DNA of 64,000 bases from Actinokineospora pegani (GCF_009745975.1 NZ_WHOL01000063.1:84745-148744); one strand, 5' to 3'; positions 26,700 through 37,314 are shown, counted from the first letter of the stretch. Notes: a model not told the origin generated them from the sequence alone. Translations and numbers: made by a program.

Positions 26700-29683
26700 G
26701 GCTGCACCGCCTGGAGCTGTCCGGGTTCGGCCCGTACGCGGGGGTCGAGTCCGTCGACTTCGACGCCCTCGGCGCGGAGGGCCTGTTCCTGCTCACCGGC
26801 GACACCGGCGCGGGCAAGACGACGCTGCTCGACGCGGTGGCCTTCGCCCTGTTCGGGTCGGTCCCCGGTATGCGCGGCGAGACCAAGCGGCTGCGCTGCG
26901 ACTACGCCCGCGCCGACAGCGAGACCTGGGTGCGCCTGGAGCTGACCATCCAGTCGCACCGCCTGCTCATCGAGCGCCACCCCGAGTACGAGCGCCGCAA
27001 GAAGCGCGGTGAGGGCACGACCCGGTCGCAGTCCCGCGTCTCGCTGACCTGGACCGGGCCCGCGCCGTCGGGCCACGCCCCGGACGGCATCACCCGCATC
27101 GACGAGGTGGCCGACACCGTCGAGCGGCTGCTCGGCATGACCAAGGAGCAGTTCTTCCAGGTCGTCCTGCTGCCGCAGGGCGACTTCGCCCGCTTCCTGC
27201 GCTCCACCACCGAGGAGCGCGAGGTGCTGCTGGAGAAGCTGTTCGGCACCCAGCGCTTCGAGCGCGTCGAGCAGTGGTTCCGCGAGCACCGCGCCGAGCG
27301 CCGCCGGGTCGTCGATGAGGCCCGTGAGGCGGCGCGGCGGCTCGCCGAGCGGTTCTCCCAGGCCGCGGGCGAGGACCTGCCCGACGACCCCGACCCCGGC
27401 TGGGTCACCGGCGTCGTCTCGGCCGCCGAGACGCTGCACCGCGAGTCCGCCGAGGCCGTCCGCACCACCGCGCAGGCCCGCGACCGCGCCGCCGCGGCCT
27501 TCGACGACGGCCGGTCGCTGCTGGCCAAGGTCGAGCGGGTCCGCCGCGCGACCGACGAGCTGGCCGAGCTGGCGGCCCAGGCGGAGGTCCGGGTGGCGTG
27601 GCGCGCGGAGATGGAGTCCGCCCGCCGCGCCCGGCCCGTCGTCTCCGCGCACGAGCAGTTGGACCGCGCCGAGCGCGCGGCGGGGTCGGCCGCCGAGGCG
27701 GTCGAACGGCGTGTCCAGGAGGCCGGGGCCCTGGGCGTGCGGGTCGACGGCGAGCGCTCGACCGAGGCGTTGTCGGACGTCGCTGCCCTGCGGGCGCTGG
27801 CAGGCGGGCTGCGCGAGGAGGCGGGGGCCCTCACCGGGCTGGTCGAGCAGGCGGGTCGTCAGCGCGAGGACGAGAAGCGGCTGGGGGCCCTGGCTGAGCG
27901 GATCGCTTCGCTGGGCGAGCGCCGCGACCGCGTGGCGGCGGCGTTGGCGGCCGTGCCCGAGCAGCTCCGGCAGGCGCGCGACGCCGTCGCCGCCGCGACT
28001 GCGGCCCAGGGCGTCGTCGAGGGTCTGCGGGCGCGGCGGGACGAGCTGGGCGGGGCGTTGCGGGAGCGCGATTCGCTGCCGGGCTTGGCGGAGGCGGAGA
28101 GCGCGGCGCGGTCGGCGAGCCAGGACTCCGTTGACCGGCACTTGACCGCGCGGGAGCGGGTCCTCGAACTCCGCCAGCTCCGGCTGGACGGGATGGCCGC
28201 CGAGTTGGCGGCGGGGCTGGCCACTGGGGAGCCGTGCCCGGTGTGCGGGGCGCACGAGCACCCCGTCCCGGCGCGCCCCGCGCCGAACGCCGCCACGGGC
28301 GCGGAGGAGCGGGCCGCCGCCGCCGCCGAACAGGAGGCCGCCCGGCGCAGCGACCGGGCGAAGGACGCGCTGTCCGAGGCGTCGGCGGCCGTGGCCGCCC
28401 TGCGGGAGCGCCTCGCCGTGTGGGCCGGGGTCGACCTCGACGCGGAGCTGGCGGCGGTGACCACCCGCTACCGCGCCGCCCGCGCGACGGCCGCTGGCCT
28501 GGAGGTCGCCACGAAGGAGCTGGACAAGGCCGAGACGGACGCGGAGACGCTCCGCTCCCACCGCGAGGCCATCGACCTCGATTCGGCCCGCGCGGCGGCC
28601 GAGCGGACGTCCCTCACCGAGGTCGTCACCGAACGCCGAACCAGGATCGACGCGGCCCGAGCGGGCTTCCCCACCGTCGCCGACCACCTCACCGACGTGC
28701 AACGCCGCGTCACCGTCGTCGAGTCCCTCGCCGACGCCTGCGTCGCCGCCGAGTCGGCCCGCGCCCACGTGGCCGAGCGCGGGGACCTGCTCGCCGCGGC
28801 GGTCGCGGAGGCGGGCTTCCACTCCCTGCCCGAGGCCCTGGGCGCCGCCCGCGCCGACACCGTCATCGAGAAACTGCACACCAGACTCGCCGATGCCGAA
28901 GCGGCCATCCGCCAGCACAGGACCACCCTCGCCGACCCAGACCTCTCCGGCGTCCTCCCCACCGCCACGGTCGACCTGGCCCCCCTGGAAGCCGCCGCCG
29001 TCTCAGCCCGCGGCGACGCCGAGAACGCCGTCGCCCAGGAGCGCCGGGCCAGGGAAGAGCACATCGCCGTCCGAGACCTGGGCAAGCGCCTCGTCCAAGC
29101 CTGGCAAGACCTCGCCCCCTTGGAAGCCGACTTCACCGCCCTCGACTCCCTCACCGACGTGGTCAACGGCCGGGGGCAGAACCACGCGCGCATGTCGCTG
29201 CGCTCCTATGTCCTCGCGGCCCGGTTGGAGGAAGTCGCCATCGCCGCCTCCGCCCGGCTCCGCGAGATGAGCCAGGGGCGGTACTCCTTCCAGCACACCG
29301 ACGCAGCCGGACCCCGGGGGCGTCGCGGTGGGCTGGGCCTGGACGTGCTGGACGACTACTCGGGGCAGACCCGGCCAGCCAAGACGTTGTCGGGCGGGGA
29401 GTCGTTCATCGCCTCGCTGTCGTTGGCGCTGGGGTTGGCCGACGTGGTGGCGGCGGAGTCGGGGACGGCGCTGCTGGACACGTTGTTCGTGGACGAGGGC
29501 TTCGGGACGCTGGACGCGAACACGCTGGACGACGTGATGGCCACATTGGACGGGTTGCGGTCCGGGGGGCGGGTGGTGGGTCTGGTGTCGCATGTGGAGG
29601 AACTTCGCCAGCGGATTCCCGCCCGGTTGCGCGTCATGAAGGCCCGCACGGGCTCCACGGTCCGCGTGGAGGGAACGCTTTAG
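26696..29683 (+). CDS. sbcC: Exonuclease SbcCD, ATPase subunit SbcC
   Basis: The 995-residue Rad50-like protein has Walker A GDTGAGKTT near the N-terminus, a Q-loop region QVVLLPQGDFARFL, two long coiled coils joined by a zinc hook CPVC at residues 514-517, and C-terminal signature LSGGESF with Walker B LFVDEGFGTLD. It partners SbcD in end and hairpin processing. Its stop codon overlaps by 4 nt the stop of the convergent Doc toxin gene, leaving no intergenic DNA. Confidence 0.95.
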   Translation: MRLHRLELSGFGPYAGVESVDFDALGAEGLFLLTGDTGAGKTTLLDAVAFALFGSVPGMRGETKRLRCDYARADSETWVRLELTIQSHRLLIERHPEYERRKKRGEGTTRSQSRVSLTWTGPAPSGHAPDGITRIDEVADTVERLLGMTKEQFFQVVLLPQGDFARFLRSTTEEREVLLEKLFGTQRFERVEQWFREHRAERRRVVDEAREAARRLAERFSQAAGEDLPDDPDPGWVTGVVSAAETLHRESAEAVRTTAQARDRAAAAFDDGRSLLAKVERVRRATDELAELAAQAEVRVAWRAEMESARRARPVVSAHEQLDRAERAAGSAAEAVERRVQEAGALGVRVDGERSTEALSDVAALRALAGGLREEAGALTGLVEQAGRQREDEKRLGALAERIASLGERRDRVAAALAAVPEQLRQARDAVAAATAAQGVVEGLRARRDELGGALRERDSLPGLAEAESAARSASQDSVDRHLTARERVLELRQLRLDGMAAELAAGLATGEPCPVCGAHEHPVPARPAPNAATGAEERAAAAAEQEAARRSDRAKDALSEASAAVAALRERLAVWAGVDLDAELAAVTTRYRAARATAAGLEVATKELDKAETDAETLRSHREAIDLDSARAAAERTSLTEVVTERRTRIDAARAGFPTVADHLTDVQRRVTVVESLADACVAAESARAHVAERGDLLAAAVAEAGFHSLPEALGAARADTVIEKLHTRLADAEAAIRQHRTTLADPDLSGVLPTATVDLAPLEAAAVSARGDAENAVAQERRAREEHIAVRDLGKRLVQAWQDLAPLEADFTALDSLTDVVNGRGQNHARMSLRSYVLAARLEEVAIAASARLREMSQGRYSFQHTDAAGPRGRRGGLGLDVLDDYSGQTRPAKTLSGGESFIASLSLALGLADVVAAESGTALLDTLFVDEGFGTLDANTLDDVMATLDGLRSGGRVVGLVSHVEELRQRIPARLRVMKARTGSTVRVEGTL

Positions 29684-30069
29684 CCGACCGGCTGCTGTCC
29701 CAGGGGAGCCCAAGCCGAAAGCCGCTCAGCGACTTCCGCGTGAGCGAGGACACCGGTCGCCGCGGCGATGACGAGGTCGTACGCGCCATCCTCCGGCGCG
29801 TCCAGGTCCACACCGTTGAGGCCGTAGAAGACGAAAGCCGCCATCCAGCTCAGCCGCTTGTTGCCGTCGATCAAGGGGTGGTTGCGCACCACCGATTCGA
29901 GGAGCACAGCCGCCTTCTCGTGCAGCCCCGGATAGGCGTCCTGCCCCATCAGCGACGACTGCGGGCGGTGGGCCGCGGCGTCGAGCAACCCCAGGTCGCG
30001 GACCTTGGGCACGCCCAGGTCGGTCGCCAGGACGAGCAGGTCGTCCAGGGCCAGGTACTCGGCCATCAC
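29680..30069 (-). CDS. doc: Doc-type toxin (Fic fold, death on curing)
   Basis: The 129-residue protein carries the Doc motif NHPLIDGNKRLSW, the Fic-fold variant with DxNKR that in phage P1 Doc phosphorylates EF-Tu instead of adding AMP. The N-terminal LGLLDAAAHRPQSS...GQDAYPGLHEKAAVLLESV is also typical. GTG 30069 overlaps the antitoxin TGA by 4 nt; ATG 30066 follows immediately. The pair is a type II toxin-antitoxin system by family and arrangement. Confidence 0.9.
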   Translation of the reverse strand: MMAEYLALDDLLVLATDLGVPKVRDLGLLDAAAHRPQSSLMGQDAYPGLHEKAAVLLESVVRNHPLIDGNKRLSWMAAFVFYGLNGVDLDAPEDGAYDLVIAAATGVLAHAEVAERLSAWAPLGQQPVG

Positions 30070-30263
30070 TGCGCGAGGCGGTCGAGCAGCGACGCGTAGC
30101 GCGCCCGACCGTCCTGGGACAGGGCGCGCACCCGACCATCTCGAACCGACCTGGCAGCGGTCTCCGTGATCGCCTGGACAACGGCCTCGTGCTCGCTCAC
30201 CCCGGTGGCCTCGGCGAGCATCGCGAGGGCGCGCTGCTGTTCCTCGGTCAACCTCAGCGTCAT
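30066..30263 (-). CDS. Antitoxin of the Doc pair (ribbon-helix-helix like)
   Basis: The 65-residue protein starts MTLRLTEEQQRALAMLAEATGVSEHEAVVQAITETA, which has the strand-helix-helix pattern of CopG/RHH antitoxins, followed by a basic then Leu-rich tail likely to clamp the toxin. ATG 30263 is chosen; GTG 30269 is possible and an in-frame extension reaches 30320. It precedes the toxin, the usual order. Confidence 0.85.
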   Translation of the reverse strand: MTLRLTEEQQRALAMLAEATGVSEHEAVVQAITETAARSVRDGRVRALSQDGRARYASLLDRLAQ

Positions 30264-30332
30264 CTCCACGACCGCACGGTACCGCGTTGGTATCACGATC
30301 GTCGTGGATTTCGGCGGCAACCGCGACCCCGG

Positions 30333-31406
<1,074 letters not shown>

Positions 31407-31749
31407 GGGTCGGGAGTCTACGGACCGCCCCCGGCCGCCCCGTCCGGGTGGCCGCTGTGTCAATTCGTTACCAACACAATTACCAGTTTTCGTGACACAT
31501 AGTCGCTGTTCGTAGCCCGTCTGTCCGCAGGACAGCGCCCATTCGCTTAGTAACGATCACTGGTTTTGCGCCGATAGGGCGACCCTCTGTGCTCATGTCC
31601 CAGATAACGCACGGTCGGATTAGCCCAATTGGACGCTAGTCACCAGGTCACCCCTCAACAACACTCCGTGAGCGCCCTGCCGTTCTCCGCTTGCTCGGAC
31701 GTGTGACAGGTAGCGCTCCAGCTCACCCGCTGAGGAAGAAGGACGTGGG
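31407..31749 (+). promoter_or_regulatory. AT-richer upstream region of the secreted subtilase
   Basis: The 343 bases between ychF and the peptidase have no supportable gene and are clearly less GC-rich than the surroundings. GTGTCA near 31456 and TGACAC near 31493 form a spaced 6-bp inverted repeat around a TA-rich core. CAATTACCAGTTTTCG (31479-31494) and AGTAACGATCACTGGTTTT (31550-31568) share similar words. It likely holds both divergent promoters and regulator sites, but no site can be assigned. Confidence 0.45.
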
Positions 31750-34700
31750 ATGATTCGACCCGAATGGCGACGACGCAGTCGCATCGCCGCAGGTGTCGCG
31801 CTGACGTCGGCGCTGGCGAGCGCGATGCTCGTCACCGGTCCGGCCGCGTCCGCGGCGCCGTCGTCGGCCCCGGCCGAGGACGGGCCCGGCATCGGCAAGC
31901 ACGACCTGGACCTGCTGAACAAGGCCAGGCAGGCAGGCCGCAAGACCGTCAAGGTGCTGATCAGCACCGCCGAGCAGGGTGACGCGGCGGCCAAGGTCGA
32001 CGAGCTGTCCAGGGCGGGCGCCAAGGTCGAGTACCGCAAGGACGACATCGGCTACGTGCGCGCCGAGGTCCCCGTCGACCAGGTCAAGAAGATCGCCGCC
32101 CTGCCCGGGGTCAGCGCGCTCGACCTCGACGAGAACATCCCGCTGCCCGACCCGGCCCCCGCGGGCGCGGTCGACCCGTCGCCGCAGCCCGCGCCGGGCC
32201 CGTCCACCCCGCGGGTCAACCCGTACATGCCCACCGGGGACATCAACGCGGCCCAGTTCGTCAACGACCACCCGACCTGGGACGGCCGCGGCACCACCGT
32301 GGCCATCGTCGACTCCGGCGTGGACCTCGACCACCCGTCGCTGAACACCACCAGCACCGGCGAGCGCAAGATCACCGACTGGGTCACCCACACCGACCCC
32401 GGCTTCACCGGCACCACCAACAACGACGACGACCCGACGTGGCTGCTGATGACCACGAAGACCACGGGCGCCGCCGTCGGCCTGCCGAACGAGACCGGCG
32501 ACCTGCGCGTCGGGACGTTCGACGAGCGCGACCCGCGCCTGGGCGGCGAGATGGGCAGCGACGTCAACCGCGACGGCAACCCCGCCGGGTCCAAGGGCAC
32601 CTTCGGCGTGGTGTGGAACGTCGGCACCGGCGCCGTCTGGGTCGACCTCGACCAGGACGGCGCGTTCGACGACGAGAAGCCGATGACCGACTACAAGGTC
32701 AAGCACGACATCGGCTACTTCGGCACCGACAACGCCGACACCCCGGTGAAGGAGCACGTGCCGTTCGTCGTGCAGACGAGCCCGTCGACCAACTCGGTCA
32801 ACATCGGCATCGTCTCCGGCGCGCACGGCTCGCACGTGGCGGGCATCGTCGCGGGCAACCGGCTCTTCGGCGGCACCATGAACGGCGCGGCCCCCGGCGC
32901 GAACCTGGTCTCGGTCCGGGTCTGCCTGTGGATCACCGGCTGCACCAACCACGCCCTGCTCGAGGGCATGATCTACGCCGCCTCGGTGGCCAACGTCGAC
33001 GTCATCAACATGTCGATCGGCGGCCTGCCCGCGCTCAACGACGCCAACAACGCGCGCGCTGAGCTCTACGACCGGCTGATCGACACCTACGACGTGCAGA
33101 TGTTCATCTCCGCGGGCAACTCCGGCGCGGGCTCGAACACCGTGGGCGACCCGTCGGTGGCCAGCAAGGTCGTCTCCGTCGGCTCCTACATCACCAAGGA
33201 GACCTGGCAGCGCAACTACGGCTCCGACCTGGGCGTCTCCGAGTCCCTGCACGGCTTCTCCTCGCGCGGCCCGCGCGAGGACGGCGGCTTCAAGCCCAAC
33301 GTCGTCGCCCCCGGCTCGGCGATCTCCACCGTGCCGACCTGGCAGGAGGGCCAGCCGGTGGCGGGCACCTACGCCCTGCCGCCCGGCTACGCGCAGTTCA
33401 ACGGCACCTCGATGGCCTCCCCGCAGGCCGCGGGCGCCGCGGCGCTGCTGGTGAGCGCGGCCAAGGCGAAGAACGTGCCGCACACCGCCGCGCAGATCCG
33501 CGACGCGTTCTACTCGACGTCCCGGTTCATCAACACCCTCGGCGCCTACGAGCAGGGCAACGGCCTGATCGACGTCAAGAAGGCCTGGACGCTGCTGAAG
33601 AAGAACCCGAGCCAGACCGCGATCACCACCTCGGTGCCGGTCAACACCGCGCTGTCGCAGTTCCTCAAGACCCCGGGCGTCGGCGTCGGCATCAACGACC
33701 GCGAGGGCGTGCGTGCGGGCGACACCTACACCCGCACCTACACCTTCACCCGCACCACCGGGTCGGCCGCGCCGGTGACCTACAAGGTCTCGTGGGTGGG
33801 CAACGACGGCACGTTCACCTCGGCCAAGAAGGTGACGCTGCCGCTCAACAGCGCGGTGAAGTTCCCGGTCACGGTCAAGCCGGGGGCCGCGGGCATCCAC
33901 TCCGCGATCCTGAACCTGGACAGCCCGCTGACCGCCGCCATCGACGCGCAGACCCTCAACACGGTCGTCGCGGCGGAGGACTTCACGGCGGCCAACGCCT
34001 ACACCATCCGCAAGGGCGGGCAGCTCGGGCGCAACGAGACCCAGTCGTTCTTCTACCGGGTCGGCCCGAACACCCCGGCGTTCAAGGTGGACATGCAGGG
34101 CGGTGGCGACACCCCCGGCGCGGGCCAGTTGCGCTTCCTGCGCTTCCACCCCTACGGCGTCGGCACCGAGTCCAACAGCTCGCTCAACTGCTACACCCCC
34201 GCCGTCGCGTCCTGCGACGCGGGCAGCCCCACCAGCCGGACGGTGACCAACCCGCAGCCCGGCGTGTGGGAGGTCGTGGTGGAGGCCCGCCGCACGTCCG
34301 ACGCGGCGACCGCCCCGTTCACGCTGACCGCCTCGGTGCTCGGCGCGACCGTGTCCCCCAACCCGGACACGATCGCCTCGGCGGCCGCGGGCGTCCCGGT
34401 GGCCCGCTCCTACACCCTGAAGAACCTGTTCGGTCCCTTCACCGGCAAGGCGAGCGGCACCGACCTGGGCAGCGCCAAGCAGGCCCGGCTGACGATCGGC
34501 GACGGTGAGAGCCAGCAGTACCAGATCCCGGTGACCGCGGGCTCGACCTCGCTGCGGGTCAAGATCGGCGCCACCAGCGACCTCGGCGCCGACCTCGACC
34601 TCGCCGTGTTCCGCTGCGCCCCGAGCTGCGTGCTCGTCGGGCAGGCGGCGGACGGCGACTCCGAGGAGGAGGTGACCATCGCCAACCCGGCGGCGGGCAC

Positions 34701-34971
34701 CTACATCGCCCTGGTGGACGGCTACTCGGTGCCCGCGGGCACCACGCAGTTCGACTACCTGGACGTGTTCACCAACCCGGCCTTCGGCTCGGTCGCGGTG
34801 ACCGACGCGGACGCCCTGCGCGCCGCCAACGCGTCGTGGACGGTGTCGGGCGCGGTGACCGCGAACGCGGCGCCCGCGGCCGGTCGCGTCCTGCTCGGCA
34901 ACGTCGAGGTGCGCACCGACACCGGTGTGCTCGTCGGCTCCGGCGACGTCGTCGTCCAGGCGGTCTCCTGA
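31750..34971 (+). CDS. Large secreted S8 subtilisin-like serine peptidase
   Basis: The 1073-residue protein has a signal peptide (RIAAGVALTSALASAMLVTG, cleavage near SAA), a propeptide, and a subtilase domain with catalytic D188 (AIVDSGVDLDHP), H359 (GAHGSHVAG) and S554 (NGTSMASPQAAG). The Asp and His are ~170 residues apart, an insertion as in tripeptidyl-peptidase II-like subtilases. About 450 further residues form strand-rich C-terminal domains with two pre-peptidase-like repeats. GAAGGA lies before ATG 31750. It probably acts outside the cell on proteins or peptides. Confidence 0.9.
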   Translation: MIRPEWRRRSRIAAGVALTSALASAMLVTGPAASAAPSSAPAEDGPGIGKHDLDLLNKARQAGRKTVKVLISTAEQGDAAAKVDELSRAGAKVEYRKDDIGYVRAEVPVDQVKKIAALPGVSALDLDENIPLPDPAPAGAVDPSPQPAPGPSTPRVNPYMPTGDINAAQFVNDHPTWDGRGTTVAIVDSGVDLDHPSLNTTSTGERKITDWVTHTDPGFTGTTNNDDDPTWLLMTTKTTGAAVGLPNETGDLRVGTFDERDPRLGGEMGSDVNRDGNPAGSKGTFGVVWNVGTGAVWVDLDQDGAFDDEKPMTDYKVKHDIGYFGTDNADTPVKEHVPFVVQTSPSTNSVNIGIVSGAHGSHVAGIVAGNRLFGGTMNGAAPGANLVSVRVCLWITGCTNHALLEGMIYAASVANVDVINMSIGGLPALNDANNARAELYDRLIDTYDVQMFISAGNSGAGSNTVGDPSVASKVVSVGSYITKETWQRNYGSDLGVSESLHGFSSRGPREDGGFKPNVVAPGSAISTVPTWQEGQPVAGTYALPPGYAQFNGTSMASPQAAGAAALLVSAAKAKNVPHTAAQIRDAFYSTSRFINTLGAYEQGNGLIDVKKAWTLLKKNPSQTAITTSVPVNTALSQFLKTPGVGVGINDREGVRAGDTYTRTYTFTRTTGSAAPVTYKVSWVGNDGTFTSAKKVTLPLNSAVKFPVTVKPGAAGIHSAILNLDSPLTAAIDAQTLNTVVAAEDFTAANAYTIRKGGQLGRNETQSFFYRVGPNTPAFKVDMQGGGDTPGAGQLRFLRFHPYGVGTESNSSLNCYTPAVASCDAGSPTSRTVTNPQPGVWEVVVEARRTSDAATAPFTLTASVLGATVSPNPDTIASAAAGVPVARSYTLKNLFGPFTGKASGTDLGSAKQARLTIGDGESQQYQIPVTAGSTSLRVKIGATSDLGADLDLAVFRCAPSCVLVGQAADGDSEEEVTIANPAAGTYIALVDGYSVPAGTTQFDYLDVFTNPAFGSVAVTDADALRAANASWTVSGAVTANAAPAAGRVLLGNVEVRTDTGVLVGSGDVVVQAVS

Positions 34972-35019
34972 CCGCGCGGGTGAGGGCCGCACGGGTTTGA
35001 CCACCTGAGTGCGAGTGAC

Positions 35020-35052
35020 AACGGGGACCCGCCTGACCGGCGGGTCCCCGTT
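35020..35052 (+). terminator. Terminator after the subtilase
   Basis: AACGGGGACCCGCC and GGCGGGTCCCCGTT form a perfect 14-bp stem with a TGACC loop, 49 nt after the stop, followed by TT in the stem end and CTCGT. Confidence 0.75.
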
Positions 35053-35125
35053 CTCGTCCCGGGAAAGCGAGGCACATGTCTGTTTCTCGCCAGACCGGGG
35101 GGCCCGCCGCCGGCAGCATGGTCCG

Positions 35126-36571
35126 GTGTTGATCGACCCGGAGCTGGCCCACCGCGCCGCCGCCGTCCGCGACACGCGCTTCGACGGCAGGCTCGTCCTG
35201 GCCGTCCGCACGACGGGGGTCTACTGCGCGCCCTCGTGCCCGGCGGCGGCCGCGCGGCGGCGCTCGGCGGAGTTCTTCCCGACCTCGGCCGCGGCGCAGC
35301 AGCAGGGCTACCGGGCGTGCCTGCGCTGCCTGCCCGACGTCATCCCCGGCTCCCCGGAGTGGAACACCCGCGGCGACCTGGCCGGGCGCGCCATGCGGCT
35401 GATCCTCGACGGCGTCATCGAGCGCGAGGGCGTGCCCGGCCTTGCCCGCCGCGTCGGCTACTCGGAGCGGCACCTGACCAGGGTGCTCACCGCCGAGCTG
35501 GGCGCGGGCCCGCTGGCCCTGGCCCGCGCCCAGCGCGCCCACCTGGCCCGGCTGCTCATCGAGACCACCTCGCTGAGCGTGTCCGACGTGGCCTTCGCCG
35601 CGGGCTTCGCCAGCGTCCGCCAGTTCAACGACACCGTCCGCGCCGTGTTCGCCGCGACCCCGTCGGAGCTGCGCACCGCGGCCTCCCGCGGGGGGAGCCG
35701 AAGACGGGTCCCCACCACCCCCGGCCGCGTCACCCTCCGCCTGCCCGTCCGCACCCCCTTCGACGCGGCGGGCATCCTGGCCTTCCTGGGCTCCCGCGCC
35801 ATCCCCGGCGTCGAGGCCGCCCACCCCGGCCGCTACTCCCGCACCCTGCGCCTGCCGCACGGCCCGGCGACCGCCCACCTGCGCCCGGCGGGCACCCACG
35901 TCGAGTGCGCCCTACGCCTGGCCGACCTGCGCGACCTGGGCACCGCCGTCGCCCGGCTGCGCAGGCTGTTCGACCTCGACGCCGACCCGGCGGCCATCGA
36001 CCGCGTGCTGGCCGCGGACCCCGGCCTGGCCCCGTCGGTGGCGGCCGTCCCCGGCATCCGGGTGCCCGGCAGCGTCGACGGCACCGAGACGGTCCTGCGG
36101 GCGCTCCTGGGCCAGCAGTTGACGGTGCCCGCGGCTCGTGCGGCGGCGCGTCGGCTCACCGAGGCGGTGGGGGAGTCCCTGCCCGCGCGGGACGGCGAGC
36201 TGACGACGTTGTTCCCGTCGGCGGCGGCGGTGGCTGAGCGGGGCGGGGAGGTGCTGGCGGGGCCGACTCGGCGCGTGGACGCGATCCGGATGGTGTGCGC
36301 GGCGATCGCGTCGGGGGAGCTGGAGCTGCACGTGGGGGTGGACCCGGAGGCGTTGCGGTCCCGGTTGCGGTCCTACCCCGGGGTCGGGGCCTCGACCGCC
36401 GGGTACGTGGTGATGCGGCTGCTGGGGGAGCCGGACATCCTGCCGCCCAACGACGTCGTGCCGCGCGGCGCGGACGACCTGGCGGAGCGGGGGCGGGCGT
36501 GGAGCCCGTGGCGGTCGTACGCGGGGATGCACCTGTGGCGCACCTCAGCCCGCGTCGTCCCGGAGCCGTAG
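35126..36571 (+). CDS. Ada N-terminal/AraC/AlkA fusion, alkylation repair protein
   Basis: The 481-residue protein joins three modules. An Ada zinc domain has cysteines C34, C38, C65 and C68, with the same spacing as E. coli Ada and so a methylphosphotriester acceptor. An AraC-type helix-turn-helix follows (LARRVGYSERHLTRVLTAELG; SVSDVAFAAGFASVRQFNDTVR). A C-terminal AlkA 3-methyladenine glycosylase has a helix-hairpin-helix SYPGVGASTAGYV and the catalytic-region Asp in ILPPNDVVPRG. It lacks the O6-methylguanine transferase domain. It likely senses methylated DNA, activates its own gene and excises alkylated bases. The start GTG 35126 is uncertain. Confidence 0.9.
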   Translation: MLIDPELAHRAAAVRDTRFDGRLVLAVRTTGVYCAPSCPAAAARRRSAEFFPTSAAAQQQGYRACLRCLPDVIPGSPEWNTRGDLAGRAMRLILDGVIEREGVPGLARRVGYSERHLTRVLTAELGAGPLALARAQRAHLARLLIETTSLSVSDVAFAAGFASVRQFNDTVRAVFAATPSELRTAASRGGSRRRVPTTPGRVTLRLPVRTPFDAAGILAFLGSRAIPGVEAAHPGRYSRTLRLPHGPATAHLRPAGTHVECALRLADLRDLGTAVARLRRLFDLDADPAAIDRVLAADPGLAPSVAAVPGIRVPGSVDGTETVLRALLGQQLTVPAARAAARRLTEAVGESLPARDGELTTLFPSAAAVAERGGEVLAGPTRRVDAIRMVCAAIASGELELHVGVDPEALRSRLRSYPGVGASTAGYVVMRLLGEPDILPPNDVVPRGADDLAERGRAWSPWRSYAGMHLWRTSARVVPEP

Positions 36572-36611
36572 GGTCGCGTAACGGAGACGAGAAAGTCTCG
36601 ATTCCTCCTAC

Positions 36612-36965
36612 ATGGAGACCGATGAGCAGGTGGTGGCGAACTTCGAGCTGCACGTGCGCCGCCACATCGCCGCGTTGCAGGCCCTGGGCCACCCGGCCAA
36701 CGTCTTCACCGCCATGGTCGCGGACTACGGCGCGGTGGGCGCCACCCGGCGCCTGATCCTCGACCCCGCCCCCTCCTACGGCCTCTGGCGCCTCGCGGAG
36801 ACGGGCAACCTCTCCCTGAGCGTCGAGCTGGCCACCCTCCTGCCCGCCTACCGCCCACTGTTCGACGACGCGGTCCGCGACGCCGCCTGGCGCAAACTGG
36901 AACTCCTGGGCGTCAAGGTCCCCGACGAGATAGCCGACGCCGACCGCGCCCTCGTCCGGGACTGA
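36612..36965 (+). CDS. Hypothetical protein
   Basis: The 117-residue, mostly helical protein is not recognised. It begins METDEQVVANFELHVRRHIAALQALGHPANVFTAMV. The C-terminal half (LSVELATLLPAYRPLFDDAVRDAAWRKLELLGV) resembles short actinobacterial hypothetical proteins, but I can name no family. It lies 40 nt downstream of the Ada-AlkA gene and converges with the pterin dehydratase gene. Upstream Shine-Dalgarno sequence is poor. Confidence 0.75.
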   Translation: METDEQVVANFELHVRRHIAALQALGHPANVFTAMVADYGAVGATRRLILDPAPSYGLWRLAETGNLSLSVELATLLPAYRPLFDDAVRDAAWRKLELLGVKVPDEIADADRALVRD

Positions 36966-36981
36966 GGTCCTGCCCGGCGGG

Positions 36982-37275
36982 TCAGCCCAGGGCGTCGAGC
37001 ACCCCGTCGATCTCGGTGGCCAGCGTGGTGTCGAGCTCGGTGATGCCGTCCTCGGAGTGGGTCATGAGCCGAAAAGTCACCGTGCGCCACCGGATGTCGA
37101 TGTCCGGGTGGTGATCGGCGCTCTCCGCGATCTCCGCGACCCGGTTGACCACCTGGATGGCCTGGGGGAACGACGGGAGTTCGGCCTCGCGGACCAGGGC
37201 CCCGTCCTGGAGCCTCCAGGTCGAGAGGGCGCCGAGGGCCTTGCCGAGGTCTTGTTCGCTCAGGATCTGGGGCAT
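36982..37275 (-). CDS. 4a-hydroxytetrahydrobiopterin dehydratase (PCD/PhhB)
   Basis: The 97-residue protein has the whole PCD/DCoH fold. It reads W(R)LQDGALVREAELPSF in the first half and the active-site motif ADHHPDIDIRWRTVTFRLMTH, in which the two histidines and the aspartate follow the EsxHHP-type pattern. It recycles pterin cofactors; isolated bacterial copies may serve other pterin-related roles. ATG 37275 is used. Confidence 0.9.
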   Translation of the reverse strand: MPQILSEQDLGKALGALSTWRLQDGALVREAELPSFPQAIQVVNRVAEIAESADHHPDIDIRWRTVTFRLMTHSEDGITELDTTLATEIDGVLDALG

Positions 37276-37314
37276 GGGTCCATGGTGGCCCACCGCGGCG
37301 GCGTACGCTCGGTT

